From the NCBI RefSeq assembly GCF_003937825.1, contig NZ_RSFW01000017.1, positions 1 to 64,000 of the forward strand: a stretch of 64,000 nt of DNA. Reading direction: 5' to 3'. The DNA is from Mesobacillus subterraneus (GTDB taxonomy: Bacteria; Bacillota; Bacilli; Bacillales; Cytobacillaceae). The notes beneath the pieces are model-generated. The model searched no databases. It was not told the origin of the DNA and worked only from the letters and a program-made list of their open reading frames with translations. Shown here piece by piece: positions 35,568 to 43,188 of the stretch. A program made the translations under genes and the position numbers. How positions within the stretch are numbered: the stretch's first letter is position 1; each line of letters begins with the position of its first letter.

Positions 35568-35783
35568 TCATTCTATATAATTGGTTCTTGCCCCTTTATA
35601 AAAATCTTTAAGTTCATTTATCGCTGCAATTGACTGTTGAACATCTTTTTCCATCAGTGCTTTTAAATCATTATCGAAACAAAGTCCCTGCATAAGCTTT
35701 GATTTCAATAAGCATACAGTTTTCAGGTTTAATACCTCATGTGTTTCCATTGTTTCATGATAAGCTAAGCTTTTCTTCTCCAT
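35568..35783 (-). CDS. YraG-like spore coat protein
   Basis: 71 residues (MEKKSLAYHETMETHEVLNLKTVCLLKSK, then LKALMEKDVQQSIAAINELKDFY). It has the short-form CotF-partner pattern H-E-T-x-E-x-x-E-x-x-x-x-K-T. A strong AGGAGGTGA box precedes the ATG. It is the first gene of the minus-strand unit with the YraF-like and adhB genes, 11 bases from the former. A divergent paralogue starts at 35928. Confidence 0.8.
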   Translation of the reverse strand: MEKKSLAYHETMETHEVLNLKTVCLLKSKLMQGLCFDNDLKALMEKDVQQSIAAINELKDFYKGARTNYIE

Positions 35784-35820
35784 GACTTCACCTCCTGAAA
35801 TTAAAATCCCTTTAATATGT

Positions 35821-35873
35821 GAATATTATTCAAAGGAATATTACTGGTTATGGAATATTTTTGGTGGAATGTT
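35821..35873. promoter_or_regulatory. Four imperfect direct repeats GAATRTT in a divergent coat-gene promoter region
   Basis: GAATATT at 35821, 35836 and 35853 and GAATGTT at 35867, spaced 15, 17 and 14 bases, fill the middle of the 144-base region between two divergent coat operons. Binding by a coat-gene regulator such as GerE or SpoIIID is possible but not shown. Confidence 0.35.
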
Positions 35874-35927
35874 AATCTCCTGTCTGAAGCAAGATAAGAG
35901 AAGTTTTTAAAGATTGGAGAGATACTC

Positions 35928-36140
35928 TTGACAAAATATTTAGGACTTCATGAAACGCTGGAGACACTCGAATTAATTGCTTTTAAAACAGTATGTTTAA
36001 CAAAAGCTGTAACTATGAGCAAATTGCTTCCTGATGGAAATCTTAAAACGATTCTTTCTGGTGATTTAGAATCAGGAAGTCAAGGTCTGAAGCAACTTCA
36101 GACCTTTATTACAAACCGGGAGGAGACTCAAAATGACTAA
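35928..36140 (+). CDS. YraG/YraE-like spore coat protein, divergent paralogue
   Basis: 70 residues starting with TTG 35928, 8 bases after TTGGAGAGA. Sequence KYLGLHETLETLELIAFKTVCLTKAVTMSK, then LKTILSGDLESGSQGLKQLQ, aligns along its length with the YraG-like protein encoded at 35568-35783. It overlaps the next gene by 8 bases, so the pair is translationally coupled. Confidence 0.78.
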   Translation: MTKYLGLHETLETLELIAFKTVCLTKAVTMSKLLPDGNLKTILSGDLESGSQGLKQLQTFITNREETQND

Positions 36141-36432
36141 TATCCTGCAAAATATAGCTGGGATGGGAGGATTAACAGAACAGGCGATCGCCTCGGATTT
36201 CCTGATTTCATCTAAATCTGCCGTCAGAAATCTCGCATTTGCTATTACGGAAACAGCTACTCCTGAACTGAAATCAGCTCTTCGCAAGCAATTAAGAAAT
36301 GCAGTGGATACACATGCCAAGATAACGGATTTTATGACTGCAAATGGATATTATCATCCTAATCATTTAGGTGAACAAATAAATGTGAGACTGCAGGATG
36401 CACATACTGTTTTAAAGCTTAAAGATCAATAG
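36133..36432 (+). CDS. CotF-family spore coat protein (YraD/YraF-like)
   Basis: 99 residues. LISSKSAVRNLAFAITETATPELKSALRKQLRNAVDTHAKITDFMTANGYYHPNHLGEQ is the CotF domain and matches the YraF-like protein of the opposite operon (T-E-T-x-x-x-E-L-[KR]-x-A-L). The ATG at 36133 follows GGGAGGAGA. With its upstream partner it repeats the G-F gene pair seen on the other strand, as in B. subtilis yraG-F and yraE-D. Confidence 0.83.
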   Translation: MTNILQNIAGMGGLTEQAIASDFLISSKSAVRNLAFAITETATPELKSALRKQLRNAVDTHAKITDFMTANGYYHPNHLGEQINVRLQDAHTVLKLKDQ

Positions 36433-36457
36433 GGGCAGTATCGTACGTTTAATGCAA

Positions 36458-36490
36458 AAAAAATCAGCTGCTATAAACAGCTGATTTTTT
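36458..36490 (+). terminator. Terminator of plus-strand coat pair
   Basis: AAAAAATCAGCTG (36458-36470) and CAGCTGATTTTTT (36478-36490) form a perfect 13-bp stem. Confidence 0.92.
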
Positions 36491-36579
36491 CCTTCAATAT
36501 ATTACAAGGGTAGATCTTCAACCAGCCTGTCAGTTGAAGAAGAAAAGCAGCCAGTCACTGTTACTCTTTCACACCGTAA

Positions 36580-37004
36580 TCATTGTATATGATCCAAATT
36601 ACTTTTGTGGTTTCTTACTTTTAGCAAGAATACATTACAACAGCTGACACAAAAACATGCATTGACAGGATAGTATAAAAGACCCACTCCGCCAAAAAAA
36701 GGCCCTACAAAGAAAGGCTTATTCTTGAATGTTACAAGGGCCTCTTTTAATTCTTGGACCAAATATATGCTTTCTAGGGTTAGGTCTTTTCTCGCTTTTT
36801 CCTAATCCTGCCCTATCGTAGATGAGAATTGAGTAAGTGGAGTAATTTCAGGCACAATGGATTCCCGCGCCTTGAATAGTCTCCATATCCAGCATCCATT
36901 ACGACAGTGGGTTTATTCGTTTTTTCTCCATATATTTTTGCAAATAATTTAAAGCCATTAAGCTGAACGAGTGTTTCTTTTATTGGTGTTTGTGTATCTC
37001 TCAT
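36580..37004 (-). pseudogene. Degenerate alpha/beta hydrolase
   Basis: From ATG 37004 the frame gives LVQLNGFKLFAKIYGEKTNKPTVVMDAGYGDYS, the start of an alpha/beta hydrolase with the oxyanion region. It is then frameshifted: SIVPEITPLTQ and LIYDRAGLGKS-like fragments follow in other frames, and the frame at 36762-36580 resumes with QELKEALVTFKNKPFFVGPFFGGV. There VGPFFGG stands where the nucleophile elbow V-G-H-S-F-G-G should be, so the catalytic serine is gone. The C-terminal acid and histidine regions are missing. At least two frameshifts and a truncation make this a pseudogene. Confidence 0.7.
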
Positions 37005-37103
37005 TTAACCTCCATCGTGCTAAACCAACAGGAACGGTTCTCTTATTTATACTGGCTACCGGTCCCTGAAGGGGCCGTCCGCTTGAAAATCCTTTAGGGA
37101 TAT

Positions 37104-37361
37104 ATGTTGAACAATTTGGAATCAGAAACCATTTTATACGGTCCTAAGGACAGCTTTACGGAGCAGATTGACCAAAATATCACCCTGCTTAGAAGAAGGC
37201 TTCCACTGATAGAACTCAAAACGGAAAAGTTTTCTGCCGGATATCTTACTAAAGTAAAGGTTGTAATGCTGTATATAGAGGGAATAGCAAATTCAGAAAT
37301 AGTCGACATTGCTCGTAAAAAAATCTCAAAAATAGATTTTGTTTCCGTGAACCGCAAATAA
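37104..37361 (+). pseudogene. Fragment of a GerA-type spore germination receptor A subunit
   Basis: 85 residues: YGPKDSFTEQIDQNITLLRRRLPLIELKTEKFSAGYLTKVKVVMLYIEGIANSEIVDIARKKI. This is the conserved N-terminal-domain block of GerAA/GerKA proteins (G-P-x-x-[SA]-F-x-E-x-x-x-x-N-x-x-L-[IL]-R-x-R-[LI]). A full A subunit has about 480 residues with membrane helices; here the frame ends after about one sixth and a terminator follows. No B or C subunit genes are nearby, so it is a truncated relic, though the fragment itself is uninterrupted. Confidence 0.72.
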
Positions 37362-37377
37362 TTTTGCGGTTTTTTTC
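37350..37377 (+). terminator. Terminator after gerA fragment
   Basis: AACCGCAAA (37350-37358) and TTTGCGGTT (37363-37371) followed by a T-run; the left arm overlaps the coding end. Confidence 0.85.
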
Positions 37378-37669
37378 TGCCTCTTGTCCAACATGCTTCG
37401 ATTGTTTAAATAGGGATTCAATAAAAAAGGCCGATAATCCTTCTTAAAGCAAAATAGGGTCTAATTTAACAATTACCAAACCCATATATCCCAAGGGTTC
37501 GGGCATTTATATCACCATTTTTAATGAAGCGTTAATTTTTATATTAATATTTTAATTTCTGACAACTCGAAAAAACGGGATTAAAGAACTGTAAGGAACA
37601 TTCTGTGTTGAATGTAAACAACTTTTTCACACTTTTATTACTTTATTTGCAGTTAAGACAATATACATT
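37378..37669. other. Gene-free AT-rich stretch before the SDR gene
   Basis: No ORF longer than about 30 codons on either strand, and no recognisable sigma-B or sigma-A promoter with good spacing. The stretch ends in the inverted repeat listed next. Confidence 0.4.
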
Positions 37670-37698
37670 CTATAGAAGAAAATTATTTCTATAGGAGG
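37670..37698 (+). promoter_or_regulatory. Inverted repeat overlapping the SDR ribosome binding site
   Basis: CTATAGAA (37670-37677) and TTCTATAG (37687-37694) are perfect 8-base arms 9 bases apart. The second arm overlaps the AGGAGG box (37693-37698) of the gene starting at 37704. It could be an operator or an RNA hairpin that limits ribosome access. Confidence 0.4.
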
Positions 37699-37703
37699 TT
37701 TCC

Positions 37704-38684
37704 ATGGATCAAAAGGATAAAAGTCGTCAATTAGACCAAATAAAGCAAATGCAACAAATGTTTAAAGCGAACATGAAAATTCAACCTTACCCCATATACC
37801 CAAACTATGGGAAAATCACACGTTACGAAGAAATTCCGATAAGTTTACCCGAACAGCGCCAGCTGCGACATCCCGGTGTGGAAAAATTAATGGTTCCCCT
37901 TCCAATTATCGAAAACCCGAACTATAAAGGGAGTGGAAAGTTAAAAGGAAAAGTAGCACTTATTACAGGGGGGGACAGTGGTATTGGTGCAGCAGTAGCA
38001 ATTGCGTTTGCTAAAGAAGGCGCAGATGTTGCTATTTCATACTTAGATGAACATGAGGACGCAAATAGAACAAAAACGAGGATTGAACAACTCGGACAAC
38101 GTTGTTTTCTAATGCCTGGTGACTTGCGAGACAAACAACAGTGTATCTCCATTGTAGAACAAACAGTAGCTACGTTTGGGGGTCTCGATATTCTTTGTAA
38201 CCACGTTGGTATCCAATTCCAACAACTAAGTCTGCTTGAAATTACAGATGAGCAATTCGATGACACCTTTAAAGTTAATATATACTCTCATTTTTACACA
38301 ACAAGAGCAGCGCTTCCTCATTTAAAACCAGGCAGCTCAATCATTGGCACTTCTTCAGTGGTGACGTATGTAGGTGAGCAACAAATGATTGATTATACGG
38401 CCACAAAAGGCGCAATAGTTGGATGGACACGTGCCTTGGCTAAAAATGTCGTGAAACAAGGGATCCGAGTCAATGCCGTCGCTCCCGGTCGAATTTGGAC
38501 CCCACTTATTTCCGCAAGTTTCTCGTCAGACCAAGTCGCTGTGTATGGAGCATTTAATCCAATGGAACGAGTTGCCCATCCATTTGAACTCGCACCAACC
38601 TTTGTCTATCTTGCTTCTGATGATTCTCGTTTTGTTACTGGTCAAGTTCTTCATGTTGATGGGGGAGAATCCACACATTCTTAA
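37704..38684 (+). CDS. Short-chain dehydrogenase/reductase with N-terminal extension (GSP39-like)
   Basis: 326 residues. About 85 residues of extension ([21 protein letters not shown], then [10 protein letters not shown]) precede an SDR Rossmann core: [23 protein letters not shown] (NADP-type G-x-x-x-G-x-G), ILCNHVGIQ where most have N-N-A-G, the catalytic serine in [10 protein letters not shown], and Y-T-A-T-K-G (Y and K of the triad). The extension and layout match general stress protein 39-type SDRs of Bacillus. Substrate unknown. It is followed 18 bases later by a small ORF. Confidence 0.87.
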   Translation: MDQKDKSRQLDQIKQMQQMFKANMKIQPYPIYPNYGKITRYEEIPISLPEQRQLRHPGVEKLMVPLPIIENPNYKGSGKLKGKVALITGGDSGIGAAVAIAFAKEGADVAISYLDEHEDANRTKTRIEQLGQRCFLMPGDLRDKQQCISIVEQTVATFGGLDILCNHVGIQFQQLSLLEITDEQFDDTFKVNIYSHFYTTRAALPHLKPGSSIIGTSSVVTYVGEQQMIDYTATKGAIVGWTRALAKNVVKQGIRVNAVAPGRIWTPLISASFSSDQVAVYGAFNPMERVAHPFELAPTFVYLASDDSRFVTGQVLHVDGGESTHS

Positions 38685-38702
38685 TGGAAGGGGGTTACTA
38701 TT

Positions 38703-38867
38703 TTGAGATATGAATTTAATCCAGAAGTAAAGTTATTGCTAATAAACCATTCAAATGAAAAAGTAACGATGGTCTATATGGAGGATTCCTGGCCAATGTC
38801 TAAAATAGCACTTAGACCACCATACTATTGCTACCCAAGTTACGTGCTGAATTATCCAATAATCTAG
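38703..38867 (+). CDS. 54-residue hypothetical protein downstream of SDR
   Basis: TTG 38703 follows GGAAGGGGG with 8-base spacing, 18 bases after the SDR stop. The product begins MRYEFNPEVKLLLINHSNEK and ends PPYYCYPSYVLNYPII, with an aromatic, proline-rich tail. The ribosome binding site and position suggest co-translation with the SDR. I recognise no family, and it might be a truncated remnant, since decayed genes follow at once. Confidence 0.45.
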   Translation: MRYEFNPEVKLLLINHSNEKVTMVYMEDSWPMSKIALRPPYYCYPSYVLNYPII

Positions 38868-38939
38868 TGATAACTTACAAAAAGACTTCTATACAGTCGT
38901 TCCTACATTTTTAGACATATGAGAAACATCACTTGCTTA

Positions 38940-39140
38940 TCCTAGGCCACTTTGTGCGTGGGTCAAACTCGTTATTCGTTATTTTCTCAAAAAACTTAAG
39001 AAGAAAATGTATGACTGATGCCCGTCCCATTCTCATATTGATATTTTTAACCCAACCCAATGGAAACACATTATAGTGGCCCCCATAAACTCCTGTTAAT
39101 TAGACCGTTCCACATTTTCGCAAAGCTTTTGTAGAAATTT
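38940..39140 (-). pseudogene. adhB fragment, second decayed copy
   Basis: The minus-strand frame reads KALRKCGTV, a stop, then LTGVYGGHYNVFPLGWVKNINMRMGRASVI and EKITNNEFDP. It aligns with residues near 290-345 of the AdhB-like protein at 34041-35177 (AVRKAGTIQITGVYGGRYNGFPLGDIFQRNVDLKMGQAPVI). Both ends of the gene are missing. It lies directly beside a CotF-family C-terminal fragment on the other strand. Confidence 0.75.
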
Positions 39141-39167
39141 AAATAGGTCAAAAGGTTCCAACTTGAA

Positions 39168-39344
39168 ATGCTCACTCGCCATTTAACGGAAGCTCTTGAT
39201 ATGCATGAACAAGTTTCCTTATATATGGGAGAAAAAGGATGGTATCATGCTTGGGATACAAACGAACAAATCAATTTAGATTTGAGTAATATCGATACAG
39301 CATTGAACTTACCCACTCTAAAAAATAAAATAGGAGCAGTTTAG
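39168..39344 (+). pseudogene. Truncated CotF-family coat gene
   Basis: 58 codons (MLTRHLTEALDMHEQVSLYMGEKGWYH, then NEQINLDLSNIDTALNL) match the C-terminal half of the CotF domain in the intact genes at 35194-35556 and 36133-36432. The N-terminal half is lost and no ribosome binding site precedes the ATG. The neighbouring adhB fragment shows that this is what remains of a second adhB/coat cluster after an internal deletion. Confidence 0.7.
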
Positions 39345-39368
39345 CATTACCCACCTAAACTGTTCCTA
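39318..39368 (-). terminator. Terminator for the Yellow-family gene (minus strand)
   Basis: TAGGAGCAGTTTAG (39331-39344) and CTAAACTGTTCCTA (39355-39368) form a 14-bp stem with one G-T pair. On the minus strand it is followed by a T-rich tract (39318-39330). Confidence 0.7.
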
Positions 39369-39525
39369 ATAAACCATTTATATTTAAATAATTAAAATAT
39401 ACGATTTCCCTCCTTTTGCGACCACCATTTTCTTTAACAATTACAAATTTGATGTCTTGCTTTTATGAATAGAGCTATAATAAGCTTACCCGTTCAAATT
39501 TTACAAAAAAATTGAACCAACTATA

Positions 39526-40620
39526 TCAAATGGTAGGAGCAGGAAATTCACCAATTTTCATACGAATTAAACTATAAGGTTTTTGTCGCAGGTCTTTTCC
39601 ATAATGAAATCTTGCCTGCCGATGTAATTGGTTCACAATGACATATAAGTATTGATCCGGACCAATCGAAAAAGTATCCGGCCATAAAATTCTCGGGTCA
39701 TGTGCGATGGTTTCCATTGTGCCATTTGGCAATATCTTTCGAATACTGTTGTTTTCATAGTCTCCGGCATAAATGGTTCCTTTTGCATCAGTGATCATTC
39801 CATCAGACGCACCTTTTTCTCCCCAGTACCCCACCTGATAGGGTAAATCAATGTCCGGTATATTTCTGTCTCTCAGGGCTTCTGTTGGGATCGAGAACAG
39901 ATGACGGCTTGTTAGTGGACAAAAAAATAATACCTTTCCATCGGGAGAAATCGCAATACCGTCAGACGCCAATCTAAATGGTGATGTGGTACCATCTTTG
40001 TTTCGGTTCATTAAAATTTCACCTTCTACTTTCGGTAAAAAATAAGGATCGGGTGAAGTTGAATTTGCCCCATTTAACCGTCTAAACGCGTTTCCAGTTT
40101 CTAAATCTACAACGATAATAGCTCCGGGTCCTTTGGAAGATGAATCCGTTATATATGCATAACCTGCGTTTCCAACACGAAAATCAAATCGGACATCATT
40201 CAGATAAGTTGTTGGCAGGACCACATCTTCTGTAAAGGTATATACTCTTCTAATTGTATTGGTTTTTAAATCGACAGCGACTAATTTTGCCCCACCTTTT
40301 ATGGGTTCAGAAAAATTGGGTGCCGCTGTATCCAATACCCAAAGCGTTCCCCTGCCATCCGCAACTACACTTTGGACACTGATGAAAGTCATTCTGATAT
40401 TTGCGGGGTTAACCAAATTGGTTTGTAAGTTAGGATACGGCTGCAATTGACCCTCAACAATTTCCGCAACCGTAAATTTAACATCATCTCCCCATTTCGG
40501 AAAACAAATAAAAATACGACCTTTTTCCGAAACACTAACACCTGTAGGCATAGCCCCATAAAATGTATGAACCAGTTCTAAATTACCGAAATATTTTTCA
40601 CTAGGCAGCATAGATTTCAT
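39526..40620 (-). CDS. Yellow/major royal jelly protein-family protein
   Basis: 364 residues from ATG 40620, 6 bases after GAGGAGGAT; an extension to 40638 lacks a site. Sequence features of the Yellow/MRJP beta-propeller family: LVHTFYGAMPTGVSVSEKGRIFICFPKWGD, LQTNLVNPANIR, SVQSVVADGRGTLWVLDTAAP, TYLNDVRFDFR, YAYITDSSSKGPGAIIVVDLETG, FRLASDGIAISPDGKVLFFCPLTSRHLFSIPTEALRD, LWPDTFSIGPDQYLYVIVNQLHRQARFHYGKDLR. There is no signal peptide. Insect Yellow proteins are linked to dopachrome conversion; bacterial members have no established reaction. Confidence 0.87.
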   Translation of the reverse strand: MKSMLPSEKYFGNLELVHTFYGAMPTGVSVSEKGRIFICFPKWGDDVKFTVAEIVEGQLQPYPNLQTNLVNPANIRMTFISVQSVVADGRGTLWVLDTAAPNFSEPIKGGAKLVAVDLKTNTIRRVYTFTEDVVLPTTYLNDVRFDFRVGNAGYAYITDSSSKGPGAIIVVDLETGNAFRRLNGANSTSPDPYFLPKVEGEILMNRNKDGTTSPFRLASDGIAISPDGKVLFFCPLTSRHLFSIPTEALRDRNIPDIDLPYQVGYWGEKGASDGMITDAKGTIYAGDYENNSIRKILPNGTMETIAHDPRILWPDTFSIGPDQYLYVIVNQLHRQARFHYGKDLRQKPYSLIRMKIGEFPAPTI

Positions 40621-41108
40621 GATATCCTCCTCAACCATTTAAAACGGGATATCACCTATATATGATTTATATATTTTCTAGTGCATGTTTTGTAACAAAT
40701 TTTCCTTTTCGAAAAGATGATGGATGTTCGGAAATTCGAACCATTCCCTATTCTTCAAGGCTGATATTTTCTAAGAAATATATAAGATAATGCTGATGCA
40801 AAAAAGCCTAAAAATTGTACCATGGCAATTTAGTAAGCTAATTTTTTATAGTCAGTTTCACAATTTATCATTACCTCCTTTTAAACATTAATAGGTTGGC
40901 CGCCTAATATACCATTCCTATTCAAAATTTCTCATTAACCCAAAGAAGCAGACCAATTCAGTTGCGAATTGGACTGCTTCTTCGGATGCTAATTTAATTT
41001 TTATACTCAAAAACCAGACCTATTCCTTATTTTCTGCATTATGTTGTTTATTTGTTTATTAAAAGGCGATTTTTATTTGCGGGTTCAAAATAAAATCCCA
41101 AAATCACT
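40621..41108. other. Intergenic stretch with a broken microprotein and a large hairpin
   Basis: On the minus strand 40871-40755 an AAAGGAGG box precedes a 38-codon frame, MINCETDYKKLAY, a TAA, then IAMVQFLGFFASALSYIFL, which reads like a small membrane protein disrupted by one stop. Further right, AAGAAGCAG/CCAATTC (40943-40959) pairs with GAATTGG/CTGCTTCTT (40966-40982) with a single A-A mismatch. There is no T-run, so it is not a simple terminator. Nothing else is visible. Confidence 0.4.
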
Positions 41109-41972
41109 TTATTGGATACTTTGAACGATTTGAGATAACCCTTCGCTAAGTGGTGCAGCAGAACGTCCAAGTAGTTTTTCAAAATCGCTGCTCTCGATTT
41201 CAAGTGTACCCTCTCGAATATCTTTCTGGATACCAACTAGAAAAGGAATGAGGAATTCTGGAACGCCAGCACCCTTCATTACCTCAGCATAAGAAGCATC
41301 ATCAACCTGTTGTACTGGTACTTCCTTACCCAATACAGCGCCAAGTGCAGAGGCAAACTCCTCCTGTGTAAATAACTTGCCAGAGAGCTCATAAATAGTG
41401 TTTTCGTGCCCGTTACCAGCTAATACTGCCGCTGCAGCCTCTGCATAATCCTGTTGTAATGCCCATCCAACTTTTCCGGTTCCTGCAGAAGTTACCCATG
41501 GGGCTCCTGCCAGTACACCTTGAATGCTTGAACTTTCATTCTCCAAGTACCAATTGTTACGTAAGAAAGAATAAGGAATCCTTGTTTTCAAAATAGCTTC
41601 TTCTGTTGCCTTATGTGTTGGTGCAAGCATGTTTTTACTTTCCTGTGCGTTTGCAATGCTAGTATATACAATAAATTTAACACCGGCACGCTCTGCTGCA
41701 GCAACCGCATTCTTGTGCTGACGGATTCTTGTTTCATTGTCTCCATCCGCAGAAATAATCAATAAGCGATCTATTCCCTTAAAAGCCGTATCTAAAGTTT
41801 CTGGACGGTCAAAATCTCCCTGGCGAACTTCTACTCCTCGGGTTTTTATTCCTTCTGCCTTCTCCGGATTCCGAACACTAACTGCAAGTTGATTTGCTGG
41901 AACTGTTTTCAACAAAGCATCAACAATTTTGGTGCCCAATTTCCCTGTAGCTCCAGTTACTAACAATCTCAT
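41109..41972 (-). CDS. NmrA-like NAD(P)H:quinone oxidoreductase (QorB/YtfG-type)
   Basis: 287 residues from ATG 41972, behind GGGAGGA; the longer frame to 42044 runs into the operator region and lacks a site. The N-terminus MRLLVTGATGKLGTKIV is an NAD(P)-binding glycine-rich loop. LLIISADGD, VKFIVYTSIANAQ, PYSFLRNNWYLEN and YAEAAAAVLAGNG follow the pattern of E. coli QorB (YtfG). The enzyme probably reduces quinones. It is divergent from an Rrf2-family regulator, and the shared region carries three identical-format inverted repeats. Confidence 0.87.
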   Translation of the reverse strand: MRLLVTGATGKLGTKIVDALLKTVPANQLAVSVRNPEKAEGIKTRGVEVRQGDFDRPETLDTAFKGIDRLLIISADGDNETRIRQHKNAVAAAERAGVKFIVYTSIANAQESKNMLAPTHKATEEAILKTRIPYSFLRNNWYLENESSSIQGVLAGAPWVTSAGTGKVGWALQQDYAEAAAAVLAGNGHENTIYELSGKLFTQEEFASALGAVLGKEVPVQQVDDASYAEVMKGAGVPEFLIPFLVGIQKDIREGTLEIESSDFEKLLGRSAAPLSEGLSQIVQSIQ

Positions 41973-42035
41973 CTTCCATTCCTCCCAATAAAATTGTTTA
42001 TAGTTACATCCTTCAGTTGCATACATTAAATTATC

Positions 42036-42054
42036 TGTAACCAACTCGGTTACA
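42036..42054. promoter_or_regulatory. Candidate Rrf2 operator, site 1
   Basis: TGTAACCAACTCGGTTACA: TGTAA-N9-TTACA, with arms extending to 7 perfect bases. It abuts site 2 directly. Confidence 0.6.
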
Positions 42055-42073
42055 TGTAATCATAATAATTACA
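42055..42073. promoter_or_regulatory. Candidate Rrf2 operator, site 2
   Basis: TGTAATCATAATAATTACA: the same TGTAA-N9-TTACA format, immediately next to site 1 with no gap. Confidence 0.6.
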
Positions 42074-42130
42074 ATTTAAGATTTTGTCAATAACTATAAA
42101 TGGTCATTTTTTAAGGTATAATATAAAGGG

Positions 42131-42149
42131 TGTAACCACTTTTATTACA
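42131..42149. promoter_or_regulatory. Candidate Rrf2 operator, site 3
   Basis: TGTAACCACTTTTATTACA: third TGTAA-N9-TTACA copy, 8 bases after a TATAAT box (42117-42122) that probably drives the regulator gene, so it would allow autorepression. Confidence 0.55.
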
Positions 42150-42193
42150 AGAAAAGATTTATCCTTATGAAGATGCAAGAAAGGTGATGAATA

Positions 42194-42628
42194 ATGTCCA
42201 TTAGCAGCCGATTCGCTGTAGGCGTTCATATATTATCTCTTATAGAGTTTAATAAAGACGGTGTAAGTTCATCTGAATATTTAGCAGAAAGTGTAAACAC
42301 AAATCCAGCACTTATCAGGAAAATTATTGGAATGCTAAAGAAAGCAGGGTTAGTAGAGGTACATCCTGGTATTCCGGGAACTAAGCTTGCAAGGAGTTTA
42401 TCTGACATTACTCTGCTGGATGTATATAAGGCAGTTAATGTTGTACAGGATAATGAATTGTTTAATGTTCATGAAAGCCCAAATCCTAAATGTCCTGTAG
42501 GAAGAAACATTCAAAATACGATCATTCCTATATTGTCTGCTGCACAATTAGCGATGGAAAAGGTCTTAGGAAATGTAACCATCGAGTATGTAGTTAAGGA
42601 TATGCTTGAAAAAGAAAAAATAAATTAA
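42194..42628 (+). CDS. Rrf2-family transcriptional regulator (YwnA-like)
   Basis: 144 residues. The Rrf2 winged helix is clear: MSISSRFAVGVHILSLI, SSEYLAESVNTNPALIRKIIGMLKKAGLVEVHPGIPGTKLARSLSDITLLDVYKAV. The family's three-cysteine cluster motif is reduced to one cysteine in NPKCPVGRNI, as in YwnA, so an iron-sulfur cluster is unlikely. It is divergent from the QorB-like gene, which is its probable target. AAAGGTGATG precedes the ATG. Confidence 0.9.
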   Translation: MSISSRFAVGVHILSLIEFNKDGVSSSEYLAESVNTNPALIRKIIGMLKKAGLVEVHPGIPGTKLARSLSDITLLDVYKAVNVVQDNELFNVHESPNPKCPVGRNIQNTIIPILSAAQLAMEKVLGNVTIEYVVKDMLEKEKIN

Positions 42629-42722
42629 CATCTAGTCATAGTTTAATAAAGGTATGTCATTACAATTGGCATTTACAATTTAATAGATATGTTTTGTCAG
42701 CCTTTTACAAGGCAAACAAAAA

Positions 42723-42753
42723 AAAGGGGCAATGCTATATACATTGCCCCTTT
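42723..42753. terminator. Terminator between Rrf2 gene and hxlR
   Basis: AAAGGGGCAATG (42723-42734) and CATTGCCCCTTT (42742-42753), perfect 12-bp stem. An A-run on the left provides a T-run for the minus strand. Confidence 0.85.
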
Positions 42754-42795
42754 CTATATTGTGGTGCTATTTGCCTCGATTTATATAGTCAAGTT

Positions 42796-43155
42796 TTAAT
42801 TAATTGACTCTTTCTTAGGGTTTAACCCTACAGTCTCCATATAGTTTTTACCCCAATTATACATAGCATCAAGAATCGGCATCAAGCTTCTCCCCTGTTC
42901 AGTAAGGGTGTATTCCACTTTTGGAGGAACAACCGGGTACACTTTCCGATCTACTATCAAGTCTTCTTCCAGTTCTCGCAATTGGTTCACAAGCATTCTT
43001 TGCGTGATTCCTGGCATGAGAGCCTTCAATTCACCAAATCGCTTGGTTCCTTCTTTCCCTAGATGCCATAAAATCAGCATTTTCCACTTACCACCGATAA
43101 CTGATAGCGTCAATTCCTTTTCACAGTTAAAGATCTTTTCCTGCATTCGTGACAT
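42796..43155 (-). CDS. hxlR: HxlR, activator of hxlAB
   Basis: 119 residues from ATG 43155 (AGAGG 8 bases upstream), giving [33 protein letters not shown]. The GTG at 43164 is a less likely start. The sequence is a typical HxlR winged helix ([49 protein letters not shown]) and closely resembles B. subtilis HxlR including the redox-sensitive cysteine in FNCEKEL. In B. subtilis it activates hxlAB in response to formaldehyde. Its divergent placement before hxlA here supports the same role. Confidence 0.93.
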   Translation of the reverse strand: MSRMQEKIFNCEKELTLSVIGGKWKMLILWHLGKEGTKRFGELKALMPGITQRMLVNQLRELEEDLIVDRKVYPVVPPKVEYTLTEQGRSLMPILDAMYNWGKNYMETVGLNPKKESIN

Positions 43156-43188
43156 TTCACTCACCTCTATCGGTTATTATATCCCATA

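Noticed and set aside
40943-40982. Large hairpin between the Yellow-family and QorB-like genes as a terminator
   Set aside because: No T-run on either strand and about 130 bases from the nearest gene end; kept only as part of the intergenic description.
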